A stretch of 64,000 bases of DNA from Phocaeicola oris (lineage in GTDB: Bacteria; Bacteroidota; Bacteroidia; Bacteroidales; Bacteroidaceae), in assembly GCF_021295095.1 (NCBI RefSeq), contig NZ_JAJLQX010000007.1, forward strand, positions 54,077 through 118,076, given 5' to 3'. Shown here in pieces: positions 7,181 to 16,031 of this stretch (position 1 is its first letter; each line of letters opens with the position of its first letter). The notes under the pieces were generated by a model. It had not been told where the DNA came from. It was given only the letters and a program-made list of their open reading frames with translations, and ran no database searches. The position numbers and the translations under genes were made by a program.

Positions 7181-8332
7181 TTACATAATTTTCTCTATAT
7201 CAGACTGTAATGATAACATTCCTGTGGTAGAATCGTAACGCTTCAATAATTCGTTATTACGATTGATAAGGAAAACTGTCGGAAGATTAGAAATACCATA
7301 AATGTTAACATACGCAGAATATATGCCATTCGGGTCACGAACACAGATCCAAGGTAATTTATCTGCTTGCGTCTTCCAAAAATGCTCGTCTGTATCCAAA
7401 GAGACTTGATAAATCTCGAATCCTCTCTCAGCATACTTATTATATAATTCTCGCAAAGCAAGATTACGAGTGGAAGACATGGCATTATTATATACCGTAA
7501 AGTCAAGTAATACGACCTTACCTTTCAGGTCAGTCAACTTCTGAACATGAGCATTCAAATCATTCAGCGCAATTTCAATAACTCCGGATTCCTTTATTTT
7601 TTCAGCCGGAACAGAAACCGTATCCATCTTAGGGGTACGGGTATTTTTCATTCCTTTAATAACTGTATTGTATAGATTACGCGAACGATCTGAATGAGGA
7701 TACACATTGTTCATACTGGTTGCAACTGCTCCAAAGCATTTAACGTCTTCTTTATTTGACAATGGATCAAAAATCATGTAACCATTCAACGTTTGGAACA
7801 ATGCAAAATATGCATAAGTTTTATTCGGTTCTTTAAAAATATAGTTACGTTTTACATTATCTTTATAGCTATTTATCAAGAAATTCAAACTATCCTGAGC
7901 GATACCCAAAGGTAAATTTGCTTTTCCCAACTCATTTACCTTATTCTGCAAATCATTCTGAAGTAAGACTAATTCCTTAATCTTTATATTGTTTTCTGAA
8001 TCCTCAATAGTATACCCCGTAGCAAAATTCTTCGAGTCAGCTTTTATATTAACCACTTCTGTCGAGTCAATAGCAAAATTAATAATATTATCTTTCAAGC
8101 GTAAACGATAAAATTCCGGAGCAATAGGACGTTTCTGCGTAAATCGGAACGCGCCATTAGCATTCAGCTTAGTTGAATCCACAGAAATTACGCCTTCTAT
8201 TCCCGACTCTTCAAAGTAAAGCATTTGGTTTTCCGCGCCACTTACTTCTCCTTCAACAACAAATTTTGGTTCGTTATTACATGCACTTAATCCCAACAGC
8301 AAACCAAACATTAATATTCCACCTTTTTTCAT
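7181..8332 (-). CDS. DUF4369 lipoprotein with a thioredoxin-like domain lacking CxxC
   Basis: 383-aa lipoprotein: signal peptide with lipobox LSAC and Cys18, a DUF4369-like beta domain (about 22-110), a helical linker (112-235) and a C-terminal thioredoxin-fold domain (about 250-383). In redox-active relatives of the TlpA/ResA type the strand GKVVLLDF is followed by WCxPC. Here residues 279-290 read TVYNNAMSSTRN, so both redox cysteines are missing. It probably binds a partner or acts as a structural periplasmic protein and does not reduce disulfides. It is monocistronic with its own promoter. Confidence 0.8.
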   Translation of the reverse strand: MKKGGILMFGLLLGLSACNNEPKFVVEGEVSGAENQMLYFEESGIEGVISVDSTKLNANGAFRFTQKRPIAPEFYRLRLKDNIINFAIDSTEVVNIKADSKNFATGYTIEDSENNIKIKELVLLQNDLQNKVNELGKANLPLGIAQDSLNFLINSYKDNVKRNYIFKEPNKTYAYFALFQTLNGYMIFDPLSNKEDVKCFGAVATSMNNVYPHSDRSRNLYNTVIKGMKNTRTPKMDTVSVPAEKIKESGVIEIALNDLNAHVQKLTDLKGKVVLLDFTVYNNAMSSTRNLALRELYNKYAERGFEIYQVSLDTDEHFWKTQADKLPWICVRDPNGIYSAYVNIYGISNLPTVFLINRNNELLKRYDSTTGMLSLQSDIEKIM

Positions 8333-8360
8333 GAATATATTATACTATATAATTTGGGTA

Positions 8361-8390
8361 CAAAGATACGTGTTTTAATGATTTAGCAAA
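8361..8390 (-). promoter_or_regulatory. Promoter of the DUF4369 lipoprotein
   Basis: Minus strand TTTG (8390-8387), 18 nt, TATCTTTG (8368-8361), about 30 bp before the start codon. Confidence 0.7.
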
Positions 8391-8482
8391 GTTTTTTTAT
8401 CTTTCTTATGCTTTTAAATAAAAAAAATCAATAAAAACATCAAGAAATTAGTACTTTATCAGCTTATTATTAAATAAATAGC

Positions 8483-8490
8483 TATCTTTG
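8483..8490 (+). promoter_or_regulatory. -7 element of the pnp promoter
   Basis: TATCTTTG, a full -7 match, 35 bp before the pnp ATG. No clear TTTG at the -33 position. Confidence 0.6.
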
Positions 8491-8525
8491 CACGTATTTT
8501 ATGAATTTTAAGATAAATATTTTTT

Positions 8526-10817
8526 ATGATCAATCCAATTGTTAAGACAATCGAGCTTCCTGATGGAAGAACCATCACACTCGAAACGGGAAAGCTGGCA
8601 AAACAGGCAGACGGTTCTGTTATGCTGCGCATGGGCAATACCATGCTGTTGGCTACTGTTTGTGCCGCAAAAGACGCAGTTCCCGGTACAGATTTTATGC
8701 CACTTCAGGTAGACTACAAAGAAAAGTATTCTGCATTCGGTCGTTTTCCGGGTGGCTTCACAAAACGTGAAGGCAAAGCCTCTGATTATGAGATTCTGAC
8801 CAGCCGTTTAGTCGACCGTGCCCTCCGTCCTTTGTTCCCAGAAAACTTCCATGCCGAAGTTTATGTAAACATCGTTCTTTTCTCTGCTGACGGTGTCGAT
8901 ATGCCTGACGCTCTGGCCGGACTTGCTGCTTCTGCTGCGCTTGCTGTTTCTGATATTCCTTTCGAAGGACCTATTTCTGAGGTTCGCGTAGTTAGAATTG
9001 ACGGACAGTTTGTTATCAATCCAACTTTCGAACAATTGGAAAGAGCTGATATGGATCTGATGGTTGGCGCTACCTATGATAATATCATGATGGTAGAAGG
9101 TGAAATGAGCGAAGTAGGCGAAGAAGATTTGCTGAATGCTTTAAAAGCAGCTCATGAAGCTATCAAGGTACAGTGTAAAGCTCAAATGGAACTAACTGAA
9201 GCAGTAGGCAAAACTGTTAAACGTGAGTATAACCACGAGAATAATGATGAAGAACTCCGAAAACAAATGAATGAGGAACTTTATCAACCGGCATACGACA
9301 CAACAAAACAAGCCCTTCCAAAGCAACAACGTGCAGAAGCATTCGATAAGATTCTTGCTGATTTCAAAGAGAAATATGAGGCTGCTCATGCTGATCTCTC
9401 CGAAGATGACTTAGCCGCAAAAGAAGCTATGATGGATCGTTACTATGCCGATGTTATGCGTACAGCCATGCGTCGTTGCGTTCTCGATGAAGGTATTCGC
9501 CTTGACGGTCGTAAGACTACCGATATTCGTCCTATCTGGTGCGAGGTTAGTCCACTGCCGGGGCCTCACGGATCAGCGATATTCACTCGTGGTGAAACTC
9601 AATCACTTGCAACTTGTACATTAGGAACCAAACTGGATGAAAAAATTGTTGATGATGTTTTGGATCAGAGCAAGCAACGTTTCTTGTTGCACTATAACTT
9701 CCCTCCATACGCTACAGGTGAAGCTAAAGCGCAGCGTGGCGTTGGCCGTCGTGAAATCGGACATGGCCATTTGGCTTGGCGTGCAATCAAAGGACAGATT
9801 CCTTCTAACTACCCTTATACAGTTCGCGTCGTTTCAGATATCTTAGAATCAAACGGTTCTTCTTCTATGGCTACTGTTTGTGCCGGCACATTGGCATTGA
9901 TGGATGCAGGAGTTCCTATTAAGAAACCGGTATCAGGCATAGCAATGGGATTGATTAAGGATGATGACAGCGATAAATATGCCATTCTCTCCGATATTTT
10001 AGGTGACGAAGATCACTTGGGCGATATGGACTTCAAGGTAACCGGTACTCGCGATGGTATCACAGCAACTCAGATGGATATCAAGTGTAACGGACTTTCT
10101 TACGAAATTCTTGCAAAGGCATTGAATCAAGCAAAAGCAGGTCGTGAGTTTATCCTCGGTAAAATTACTGATACATTAGCTGAGCCACGTCCGGACTTGA
10201 AGCCACATGCTCCACGAATTGAATCTCTTGTTATTCCTAAAGAGTTCATCGGTGCTATCATAGGCCCGGGCGGAAAGATTATTCAGAATATGCAGGAAGT
10301 TACAGGTGCTACCATAACTATTGAAGAGCAAGAAGATGGCGGACATGTTGAGGTTTCCGCTTCTAATAAACAGAGCATTGACGATGCAATGCGCATGATT
10401 AAGGGCTTAGTCTCCGTTCCTGAAGTTGGTGAAACTTACGAAGGCAAAGTTAAATCAGTTATGCCATACGGTGTATTTGTAGAGTTCTTACCAAACAAGG
10501 ATGGTCTGCTCCATATATCTGAGATTGACTGGAAACGCTTCGAAACAATTGAAGAAACCGGTTTGAAAGAAGGTGATACCATTCAGGTTAAATTATTGGA
10601 TATTGATCCAAAAACGGGTAAGTTTAAACTTTCTCATCGTGCTTTACAGCCAAAACCGGAAGGTTATCAAGAACGCCCTGAACGTAAAGATGGCGAACGT
10701 CGTCCTTTTAATAAAGACCGTCATAGCAATGCTCATCGTAATAATGAACATCATAACAACCATCAGAATCGTCAGGAACAACAACTCGATTCCGATCAAG
10801 AAAAAGGGCAAGAATAA
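8526..10817 (+). CDS. pnp: Polyribonucleotide nucleotidyltransferase (PNPase)
   Basis: 763-aa phosphorolytic 3'-5' exoribonuclease. It has two RNase PH-type domains (about 1-230 and 330-550) with a helical linker, a KH domain with IGPGGKIIQ near 576-584 and an S1 domain from about 635 ([20 protein letters not shown]). The active-site region [18 protein letters not shown] is intact. The C-terminal tail of about 60 residues is unusually rich in Asn, His, Arg and Gln and is probably disordered; such tails can bind RNA or partners. It is a single-gene unit with its own -7 element and a strong terminator. Confidence 0.97.
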   Translation: MINPIVKTIELPDGRTITLETGKLAKQADGSVMLRMGNTMLLATVCAAKDAVPGTDFMPLQVDYKEKYSAFGRFPGGFTKREGKASDYEILTSRLVDRALRPLFPENFHAEVYVNIVLFSADGVDMPDALAGLAASAALAVSDIPFEGPISEVRVVRIDGQFVINPTFEQLERADMDLMVGATYDNIMMVEGEMSEVGEEDLLNALKAAHEAIKVQCKAQMELTEAVGKTVKREYNHENNDEELRKQMNEELYQPAYDTTKQALPKQQRAEAFDKILADFKEKYEAAHADLSEDDLAAKEAMMDRYYADVMRTAMRRCVLDEGIRLDGRKTTDIRPIWCEVSPLPGPHGSAIFTRGETQSLATCTLGTKLDEKIVDDVLDQSKQRFLLHYNFPPYATGEAKAQRGVGRREIGHGHLAWRAIKGQIPSNYPYTVRVVSDILESNGSSSMATVCAGTLALMDAGVPIKKPVSGIAMGLIKDDDSDKYAILSDILGDEDHLGDMDFKVTGTRDGITATQMDIKCNGLSYEILAKALNQAKAGREFILGKITDTLAEPRPDLKPHAPRIESLVIPKEFIGAIIGPGGKIIQNMQEVTGATITIEEQEDGGHVEVSASNKQSIDDAMRMIKGLVSVPEVGETYEGKVKSVMPYGVFVEFLPNKDGLLHISEIDWKRFETIEETGLKEGDTIQVKLLDIDPKTGKFKLSHRALQPKPEGYQERPERKDGERRPFNKDRHSNAHRNNEHHNNHQNRQEQQLDSDQEKGQE

Positions 10818-10836
10818 TTCTTACTACTCTTATAAT

Positions 10837-10870
10837 AAAAAAGACGAGCCCTTTAAAGACTCGTCTTTTT
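10837..10870. terminator. Terminator after pnp (bidirectional)
   Basis: AAAAAGACGAG and CTCGTCTTTTT flank a short loop. It also suits the end of the rubredoxin transcript from the other strand. Confidence 0.85.
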
Positions 10871-10919
10871 TATGTATAATTAACAACAATATCTGCTTAT
10901 CAATTATCAACTACTTCAC

Positions 10920-11081
10920 TTATTCTTCCGGTTCGAATTCGTCTTTGCCTACACCACAAAGAGGGCAAACGAAATCTTCTGGAAGATCTTCAAATGCCGT
11001 TCCGGGAGCAATACCATTATCAGGATCACCTACCGCAGGGTCATAAACCCAACCACAAACTGAGCATACATACTTTTTCAT
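10920..11081 (-). CDS. Rubredoxin
   Basis: 53-aa protein found by translating the minus strand between pnp and the sirtuin. It begins [20 protein letters not shown] and has the two iron-binding knuckles C6-V-C9 spacing CxxCG and C39-P-L-C42 CxxCG, plus the conserved [15 protein letters not shown] segment. This is the normal rubredoxin length. It carries one electron on an Fe(Cys)4 centre in the cytoplasm, and in anaerobes commonly serves rubrerythrin- or flavoprotein-type oxygen and peroxide reduction. It is monocistronic, with TACCTTTG at 11117-11124 as its probable -7 element. Confidence 0.95.
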   Translation of the reverse strand: MKKYVCSVCGWVYDPAVGDPDNGIAPGTAFEDLPEDFVCPLCGVGKDEFEPEE

Positions 11082-11116
11082 GACTGTAAAAATTTAGATA
11101 TTAGTAAATTCGCGAA

Positions 11117-11124
11117 CAAAGGTA
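11117..11124 (-). promoter_or_regulatory. -7 element of the rubredoxin promoter
   Basis: Minus strand TACCTTTG, 35 bp before the rubredoxin ATG. Confidence 0.6.
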
Positions 11125-11148
11125 AACAATTTAATCTAATCCGCTTCT

Positions 11149-11853
11149 TTATACTTCCATTAATTTTATAAATTCCTCCATCCCTTCGGAAGCCCCCTTT
11201 TGAATAACATGTACTTTTTTTCTCGAAGACATAGCAACTTCTTTTGGATCAATTAAATAAACGGGTACCTCATACGATATATAATTCAATAATCCGGCTG
11301 CAGGGTATACATTAAGCGAAGTCCCTATGATAAGGAATATGTCTGCTTTCTCCACATAATGGATGGCATCCTCAATCTTCGGAACAGATTCTCCAAACCA
11401 AACAATAAATGGACGGAGTTGACTGCCATCGGACGCGGTATCACCCATCTTCACAGCCCATCCTTCCGGCTTTAGCGTCTTAATATACTTTGGATTATTC
11501 GGATCTACACTTGAAGTAACCTTCATCAATTCGCCATGCAAGTGAATAACATGTGTACTCCCTGCACGTTCATGCAAGTCGTCTACATTCTGAGTAACCA
11601 CTGTCACATTAAAATTCTTTTCCAATTGCGCAACCAACTCATGGCCTTTATTTGGCTTTGCGGACAACAATTGCTTACGCAATCCATTATAAAACTCAAT
11701 TACCAACTCAGGATTACGTTCATAGCCCTCCGGCGTAGCAACATCTTCTACATTATATTGTTCCCATAAACCACCTGAATCACGGAACGTCGCAAAACCA
11801 CTCTCTGCGCTCATGCCTGCACCTGTCAAAACTACTAAGTTTTTCTTTTCCAT
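11149..11853 (-). CDS. cobB: Sirtuin-type NAD-dependent protein deacylase
   Basis: 234-aa sirtuin that removes acyl groups from lysine using NAD. GAGMSAESGFATFRD is at 11-25, TQNVDDLHERAG at 87-98 and the catalytic His106 in HLHGEL. The protein contains no cysteine, so the Cys4 zinc site of most sirtuins is absent; the segment between 107 and 150 that should hold it is short and cysteine-free. An open frame extends 34 codons further up, but the start MEKKNLVV is chosen because GGAGG lies 5 nt before it and the TATTTTTG promoter element at 11879-11886 falls inside the longer frame. It is divergent from the FKBP pair. Confidence 0.88.
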   Translation of the reverse strand: MEKKNLVVLTGAGMSAESGFATFRDSGGLWEQYNVEDVATPEGYERNPELVIEFYNGLRKQLLSAKPNKGHELVAQLEKNFNVTVVTQNVDDLHERAGSTHVIHLHGELMKVTSSVDPNNPKYIKTLKPEGWAVKMGDTASDGSQLRPFIVWFGESVPKIEDAIHYVEKADIFLIIGTSLNVYPAAGLLNYISYEVPVYLIDPKEVAMSSRKKVHVIQKGASEGMEEFIKLMEV

Positions 11854-11878
11854 CTTTTCCTCCATTTTATGCTTCCTA

Positions 11879-11886
11879 CAAAAATA
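11879..11886 (-). promoter_or_regulatory. -7 element of the sirtuin promoter
   Basis: Minus strand TATTTTTG, 25 bp before the chosen start. It argues against the longer reading frame. Confidence 0.5.
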
Positions 11887-11930
11887 AGAAAAATTAAGTC
11901 TAAAAGCTCTATCATTCCATAAAAACTTTC

Positions 11931-11938
11931 TACCTTTG
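11931..11938 (+). promoter_or_regulatory. -7 element of the FKBP operon promoter
   Basis: TACCTTTG, 40 bp before the first FKBP start codon. No clear -33 TTTG. Confidence 0.55.
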
Positions 11939-11978
11939 CAATTTATAAACAACAATCACCTAAAAGGTTAATCATAAA

Positions 11979-12563
11979 ATGGATAAATTCAGTTATGCTA
12001 TTGGCATGGGAATGGGCCAAAACTTAAAAAGCATGGGGGCCGATAAACTCATTATTGAGGACTTTGCCCAAGCAATAAAAGATGTATATGATAATGAAAA
12101 TACAAAAATGAGTTTTACCGAAGCTCGCGATCTGGTCAATACATTTTTCGCTGCAAAGGAAGCTCAAATGAATGAAGAGAGCCAAAAGAAAGGGAAAGAA
12201 TTTCTTGCCAACAATGCAAAACGCCCTGAAGTTACAACACTACCAAGTGGATTACAATACGAGATTCTAAAAGAAGGAAACGGACGTAAGCCTGCTGCTA
12301 CCGACCGAGTAAAATGCCATTACGAAGGAACTTTAATTGACGGAACCGTATTCGATAGTTCCATCAAACGTGGTGTTCCCGCTGTTTTCGGTGTAAATCA
12401 GGTTATCAAAGGATGGGTTGAAGCTCTGCAACTGATGAGTGAAGGTTCTAAATGGCGTTTATTTATTCCTTCTGAACTGGCATACGGTGACCAGCAGGCC
12501 GGAGAAACGATTCCTCCACACAGCACACTCATATTCGACGTAGAATTATTACAAGTAATATAA
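11979..12563 (+). CDS. FKBP-type peptidyl-prolyl isomerase (cytoplasmic)
   Basis: 194-aa prolyl isomerase with an FKBP N-terminal dimerisation region (about 1-85) and an FKBP catalytic domain (about 95-194) showing VKCHYEGTLIDGTVFDSS and PSELAYGDQQAGETIPPHS. No signal peptide is seen, so it acts in the cytoplasm on protein folding. It is followed after 12 bp by a second FKBP gene with a lipoprotein signal, so the pair places related isomerases on both sides of the inner membrane. The pair probably arose by duplication. Confidence 0.9.
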   Translation: MDKFSYAIGMGMGQNLKSMGADKLIIEDFAQAIKDVYDNENTKMSFTEARDLVNTFFAAKEAQMNEESQKKGKEFLANNAKRPEVTTLPSGLQYEILKEGNGRKPAATDRVKCHYEGTLIDGTVFDSSIKRGVPAVFGVNQVIKGWVEALQLMSEGSKWRLFIPSELAYGDQQAGETIPPHSTLIFDVELLQVI

Positions 12564-12575
12564 AAGCAAAAGAAA

Positions 12576-13448
12576 ATGAAAAAATTAGTTTACTTTGCAG
12601 CTGTTGTAGCTGCAGCAAGCCTTACAGCTTGTAACGCACAGGCACCTAAGGCTAATCTTTCTAATAGTGTTGACAGCCTTTCTTACATGATCGGCGTTGC
12701 TAATACTCAAGGATTGGATATGTATGTCAGCCAACAGTTGGGCATTGACTCTGCCAACATTGCAGACTTCCGTAAAGGTGTTTTAGAAGGATTCAATAAA
12801 ACGTCAAAGGCGGACGAAGCTTATATGGCCGGTGTACAAATAGGACAACAAGTCGCAGGTAGAATGTACGATGCCATGAACGAACGTATCTTCGCAGGCG
12901 ACTCTACCCAAAAATTAAGCAAGGACAATCTTATTGCCGGATTTATTGCTGCAATGACCAACAAAGCCACTCTTACTCCTGATAGTGCTAATGTTCTTGT
13001 TGACACAAAGATGAAGGCTATTCGTCATAATATCAACTTAAAAAAGTATGCCGATAATAAGGCTACCGGTGAAAAATTTCTTGCCGAGAATGCCAAAAAA
13101 GATAGCATTAAGACTCTTCCTGACGGACTGCAATACAAAGTTATCAAACAGGGTACCGGTGCTCTGCCTGTTGACACTTCAATGGTCAAGGTTAACTACC
13201 GTGGAACATTAGTTGACGGTACAGAATTCGACAGTTCTTATCAGCGTAACACTCCTGCTACATTCCGTGTTGACCGTGTCATCAAAGGTTGGACTGAGAT
13301 TTTGAAGATGATGCCTGTAGGCTCTAAGTATCAGGTTTACATCCCACAAGAACTTGCATACGGTGAAGAAGGCGGTGGTGCCAAGATTTTACCGTTCTCT
13401 ACACTCATCTTCGATATTGAATTGCTGGAGATTGAAGCGAAAAAATAA
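12576..13448 (+). CDS. FKBP-type peptidyl-prolyl isomerase lipoprotein
   Basis: 290-aa Mip/FkpA-like isomerase. A signal peptide ends in the lipobox LTAC (Cys19), followed by a helical dimerisation region (about 28-165) and the FKBP domain (about 180-290) with VKVNYRGTLVDGTEFDSS and IPQELAYGEEGGG. It is anchored in the periplasm or at the outer membrane and helps to fold exported proteins. It is co-transcribed with the cytoplasmic paralogue upstream (12-bp gap) and followed by a strong terminator. Confidence 0.92.
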   Translation: MKKLVYFAAVVAAASLTACNAQAPKANLSNSVDSLSYMIGVANTQGLDMYVSQQLGIDSANIADFRKGVLEGFNKTSKADEAYMAGVQIGQQVAGRMYDAMNERIFAGDSTQKLSKDNLIAGFIAAMTNKATLTPDSANVLVDTKMKAIRHNINLKKYADNKATGEKFLAENAKKDSIKTLPDGLQYKVIKQGTGALPVDTSMVKVNYRGTLVDGTEFDSSYQRNTPATFRVDRVIKGWTEILKMMPVGSKYQVYIPQELAYGEEGGGAKILPFSTLIFDIELLEIEAKK

Positions 13449-13468
13449 TATTTCGGATTATATATAAC

Positions 13469-13499
13469 AAAAAGGCTGCTCATTGAGGGCAGCCTTTTT
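13469..13499 (+). terminator. Terminator of the FKBP operon
   Basis: AAAAAGGCTGC and GCAGCCTTTTT arms, 20 bp after the stop. Confidence 0.88.
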
Positions 13500-13573
13500 G
13501 TATACTTACCATTCGGGTATCATTTATAACTTAATATCAGATGCACACATCCGGCACAAGATATAAACTCGTT

Positions 13574-13640
13574 GGAAGAAGTGATACACATAAGTTCACA
13601 AAGTTATCAAAAGATTCTGCAAAGTGATCCGTATGAATCG
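13574..13640 (+). repeat. Decayed copy of the palindromic intergenic repeat (no core)
   Basis: GAAGTGATACACATAAGTT followed by ATCAAAAGATTCTG aligns with the left flank of copy 3 (GAAGCGATACACACGAGTT, then ATCAGAAGTCTTTT), and GTATGAATC follows as beside the intact cores. The palindromic units are missing. Apart from this and the two terminators, 13449-13876 holds nothing recognisable. Confidence 0.4.
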
Positions 13641-13728
13641 GAGTAGTAGCTGCATACTGTTGAAGAACCGATTTGTAAAAGTACATATTCAAAAGCATAA
13701 AAGCGAAGAGTCAGAAGAAATAAAGATT

Positions 13729-13758
13729 AAAAAAGTGGCTGTGCTCCCGCACAACCAC
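13729..13758 (-). terminator. Terminator of the PUL operon
   Basis: Minus strand GTGGTTGTG, loop CGGGAG, CACAGCCAC, then TTTTTT. It lies about 120 bp beyond the DUF1080 gene. Confidence 0.8.
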
Positions 13759-13876
13759 CTCATCCTTAAAAAACATTACCTATGAGGAAATATAAGGAAA
13801 GCATTTCTCTGCTTCTTCTTGTAAATAACATGATTAAATACACATTTAAAAATTCTTTTCAGCATCCTTTTCTATG

Positions 13877-15145
13877 CTATAAGGTTGTCAATCTCAAGTT
13901 ACGCCAAAGCACTTTTATTCCACCACCATCATGAATCTGAAGAGCGATTCGCCCATGTCCCTTCCCTATCTCCTCGTCGGTAATGTTGACCATTTCCTGA
14001 TCATTCAGCCATGTGGTCACATGATCGCCCTGTACTTTAATACGCATCGTATTCCACTCTCCTTCTTTTAAGATATTCTCTTTCTCGGGAGGAATTTGAA
14101 CAAGCCAACCTCGTCCGTACGACTCGTATATTCCACCGGTGTCATTACCCTTTGGAGCAACCTCAACCTGCCAGCCCTCGACTATTGCTTCCTTGTCAAC
14201 AATAGAACGGATAAACACTCCCGAATTGCCATTCGCCTCCTGTTTAAATTCCAGCCTCAGGTCAAAGTCATCATAATACTTAGTGGTAGCAAGATAGCCA
14301 TATTTCTTTTCCGGTCCACTCTCACAAACCAAAAGGCCATCCTGTACATACCAAAGTTCTTTTCCGAATGCTTCCCAACCTTTCAAGTCCACCCCGTTAA
14401 ACAACTCCACCGTCTCCGGCTTACGTGGCAACTCTTTCAGCTTGATATTACGGAAAGAGGCCGGATAACCATGGTCTTGCAAACAGATAAGTCCTTTCCG
14501 AGACAAACCATATTCCGGAGCGTCTGCCCATTTGCCACTGTTCTTACGTTGAAACCAATCGGCTGTCCATGCGTCAAACTCAAGTATCTTCGCTCCGTTG
14601 AGCCAATGTTCCACATGGCCATTGTCAAACACGATCTTAGAATTATTCCATTCTCCGGCTGGGTTAACTTTCATCTTAGATTGATCTGGCAGGTACATCG
14701 CGTAATCAACCCCAAGCTTCTGCCATTCTTCCAGCTTGTCCGGAAAATTCGGCTCATCAATCAGTTGGTATTCAGGTCCCGTCACGTATGGAACTTTAAA
14801 CTGGGGACGCTCTACCACGTGATAAAGCATGCCGCTGTTACCGCCCTTCGAGAGTTTCCAATCCCAAACAAGTTCAAAGTTCTCATATTCCCTGTCGGTT
14901 ACAATATACCCACTCCCATCACTACCATCTCCCTTTGCTTGTATACAGCCATCAACCACATGCCAGGGTTCCGTAAGTGCCGTGCCATTATAATCGCGCC
15001 AACCGTTCATTGTCCGGCCGTCAAATAAAAGCACCCACCCTTCCGCCTGCTCTTCCGGAGTCAACGTGTTTTGCTGACCGCTTCCACAAGAGAATAACAC
15101 TATTGCCATAAGAACAGGCAAAAAATATATCAAAATCTTTTTCAT
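13877..15145 (-). CDS. Lipoprotein with two DUF1080 (3-keto-glycoside hydrolase) domains
   Basis: 422-aa lipoprotein (lipobox LFSC) with two concanavalin-like DUF1080 domains in tandem. The first begins GWVLLFDGRTMNGWRDYNG, the second VELFNGVDLKGWEAFG. Both keep the NSGM/NSGV core strand and the EYQL/EVAP region. DUF1080 proteins have been shown to cleave glycosides that were first oxidised at C3. The two upstream genes encode a Gfo/Idh/MocA oxidoreductase and an AP-endonuclease-like isomerase, which are the other expected steps. It is the last gene of the PUL operon. The natural substrate cannot be read from the sequence. Confidence 0.85.
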   Translation of the reverse strand: MKKILIYFLPVLMAIVLFSCGSGQQNTLTPEEQAEGWVLLFDGRTMNGWRDYNGTALTEPWHVVDGCIQAKGDGSDGSGYIVTDREYENFELVWDWKLSKGGNSGMLYHVVERPQFKVPYVTGPEYQLIDEPNFPDKLEEWQKLGVDYAMYLPDQSKMKVNPAGEWNNSKIVFDNGHVEHWLNGAKILEFDAWTADWFQRKNSGKWADAPEYGLSRKGLICLQDHGYPASFRNIKLKELPRKPETVELFNGVDLKGWEAFGKELWYVQDGLLVCESGPEKKYGYLATTKYYDDFDLRLEFKQEANGNSGVFIRSIVDKEAIVEGWQVEVAPKGNDTGGIYESYGRGWLVQIPPEKENILKEGEWNTMRIKVQGDHVTTWLNDQEMVNITDEEIGKGHGRIALQIHDGGGIKVLWRNLRLTTL

Positions 15146-15162
15146 TACGTAATTTTATGCTC

Positions 15163-16020
15163 TTATTTTAAAATTTCTTCAGTGATATGATTAAAATAAT
15201 CTATGCACTTTCTAATATCAGGATCAGAATTATCCCAATTGTACTCATACTCTATAGCAAAATATCCACTAAAATTCTGAGCTTTCAAGATTTTCAGCAT
15301 TTCCGGCACATTCAGTATTCCTGTGCCCCAAATCACATCATGTTGCCATTCTCCATTCGCTTTTGGAGCTTCAATATCCTTAAAATGTAACGAAATAATT
15401 CTTCCTTCTAACTTTCGTAAACATTCTAATTGATTCAATCCACAGCGATTCCAATGCCCTACATCAGCACATGATCCGATATTCCTATCACGAGAAGATA
15501 TGGCGTCAAGCAAATTCTTCGGATTCCAATATAGAGATGGCTTCGGATGATTGTGCACAGAAACTTTTATACTGAACTCTTTAGATAACCGTTCTACCAT
15601 ATCCCAATCCGAAAGATTAGGTTCACAGGTTATATATTCCATTCCCATGGATTGGGCAAATTGGAATTCTTTTTCCCAATCTTCTGTTTTATCTGTAGTA
15701 AACACTCCCGTTCCAACGATCTTAATTCCTCTTACAGCTGCGCTGTCTATTATTTCCTTACGGGTTTGCTCATCCATGTCATATCCAAAAACAGCAGTAC
15801 CATATTTCCCACCAAGTTTATGTCCGGGAAAAGCTTCTATATACTTTATTCCCAATTCCTGCGTTTTATCTAATGCTTCGATAAAGGTAAACTTATGAAA
15901 CGTATATGATTGTATTGCGAGCTTCCAGTCTTGCTTCTCTGCCTTTGTATCATTACTTCCATAACCATTAGACAAAAAGCATGAAAAAGCAATCAGTAAC
16001 AATAAAAATATTTTCTTCAT
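15163..16020 (-). CDS. Exported sugar isomerase/epimerase, AP-endonuclease 2 fold
   Basis: 285-aa TIM-barrel protein of the xylose-isomerase-like family with a cleavable signal peptide (about 1-20). Metal-binding residues typical of the fold are visible: E in YIEAFPGH, E in YITCEPN, H in SVHNHP, D and H in CADVGHWN, H in SLHFKD and E in FAIEYE. It probably isomerises or epimerises a keto-sugar, and in this setting may act on or deliver 3-keto-sugars. It lies 11 bp after the oxidoreductase and 17 bp before the DUF1080 gene in the same operon. Confidence 0.85.
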   Translation of the reverse strand: MKKIFLLLLIAFSCFLSNGYGSNDTKAEKQDWKLAIQSYTFHKFTFIEALDKTQELGIKYIEAFPGHKLGGKYGTAVFGYDMDEQTRKEIIDSAAVRGIKIVGTGVFTTDKTEDWEKEFQFAQSMGMEYITCEPNLSDWDMVERLSKEFSIKVSVHNHPKPSLYWNPKNLLDAISSRDRNIGSCADVGHWNRCGLNQLECLRKLEGRIISLHFKDIEAPKANGEWQHDVIWGTGILNVPEMLKILKAQNFSGYFAIEYEYNWDNSDPDIRKCIDYFNHITEEILK

Positions 16021-16031
16021 ATCACTTGTTT

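Noticed and set aside
10573-11046. Plus-strand frame of 157 codons overlapping the pnp end and the rubredoxin gene
   Set aside because: It is out of frame with pnp, runs through the terminator and is antisense to the clear rubredoxin.
14096-15028. Long plus-strand frame of 310 codons
   Set aside because: It lies wholly antisense to the DUF1080 gene, has no promoter and shows a composition expected of a shadow frame.
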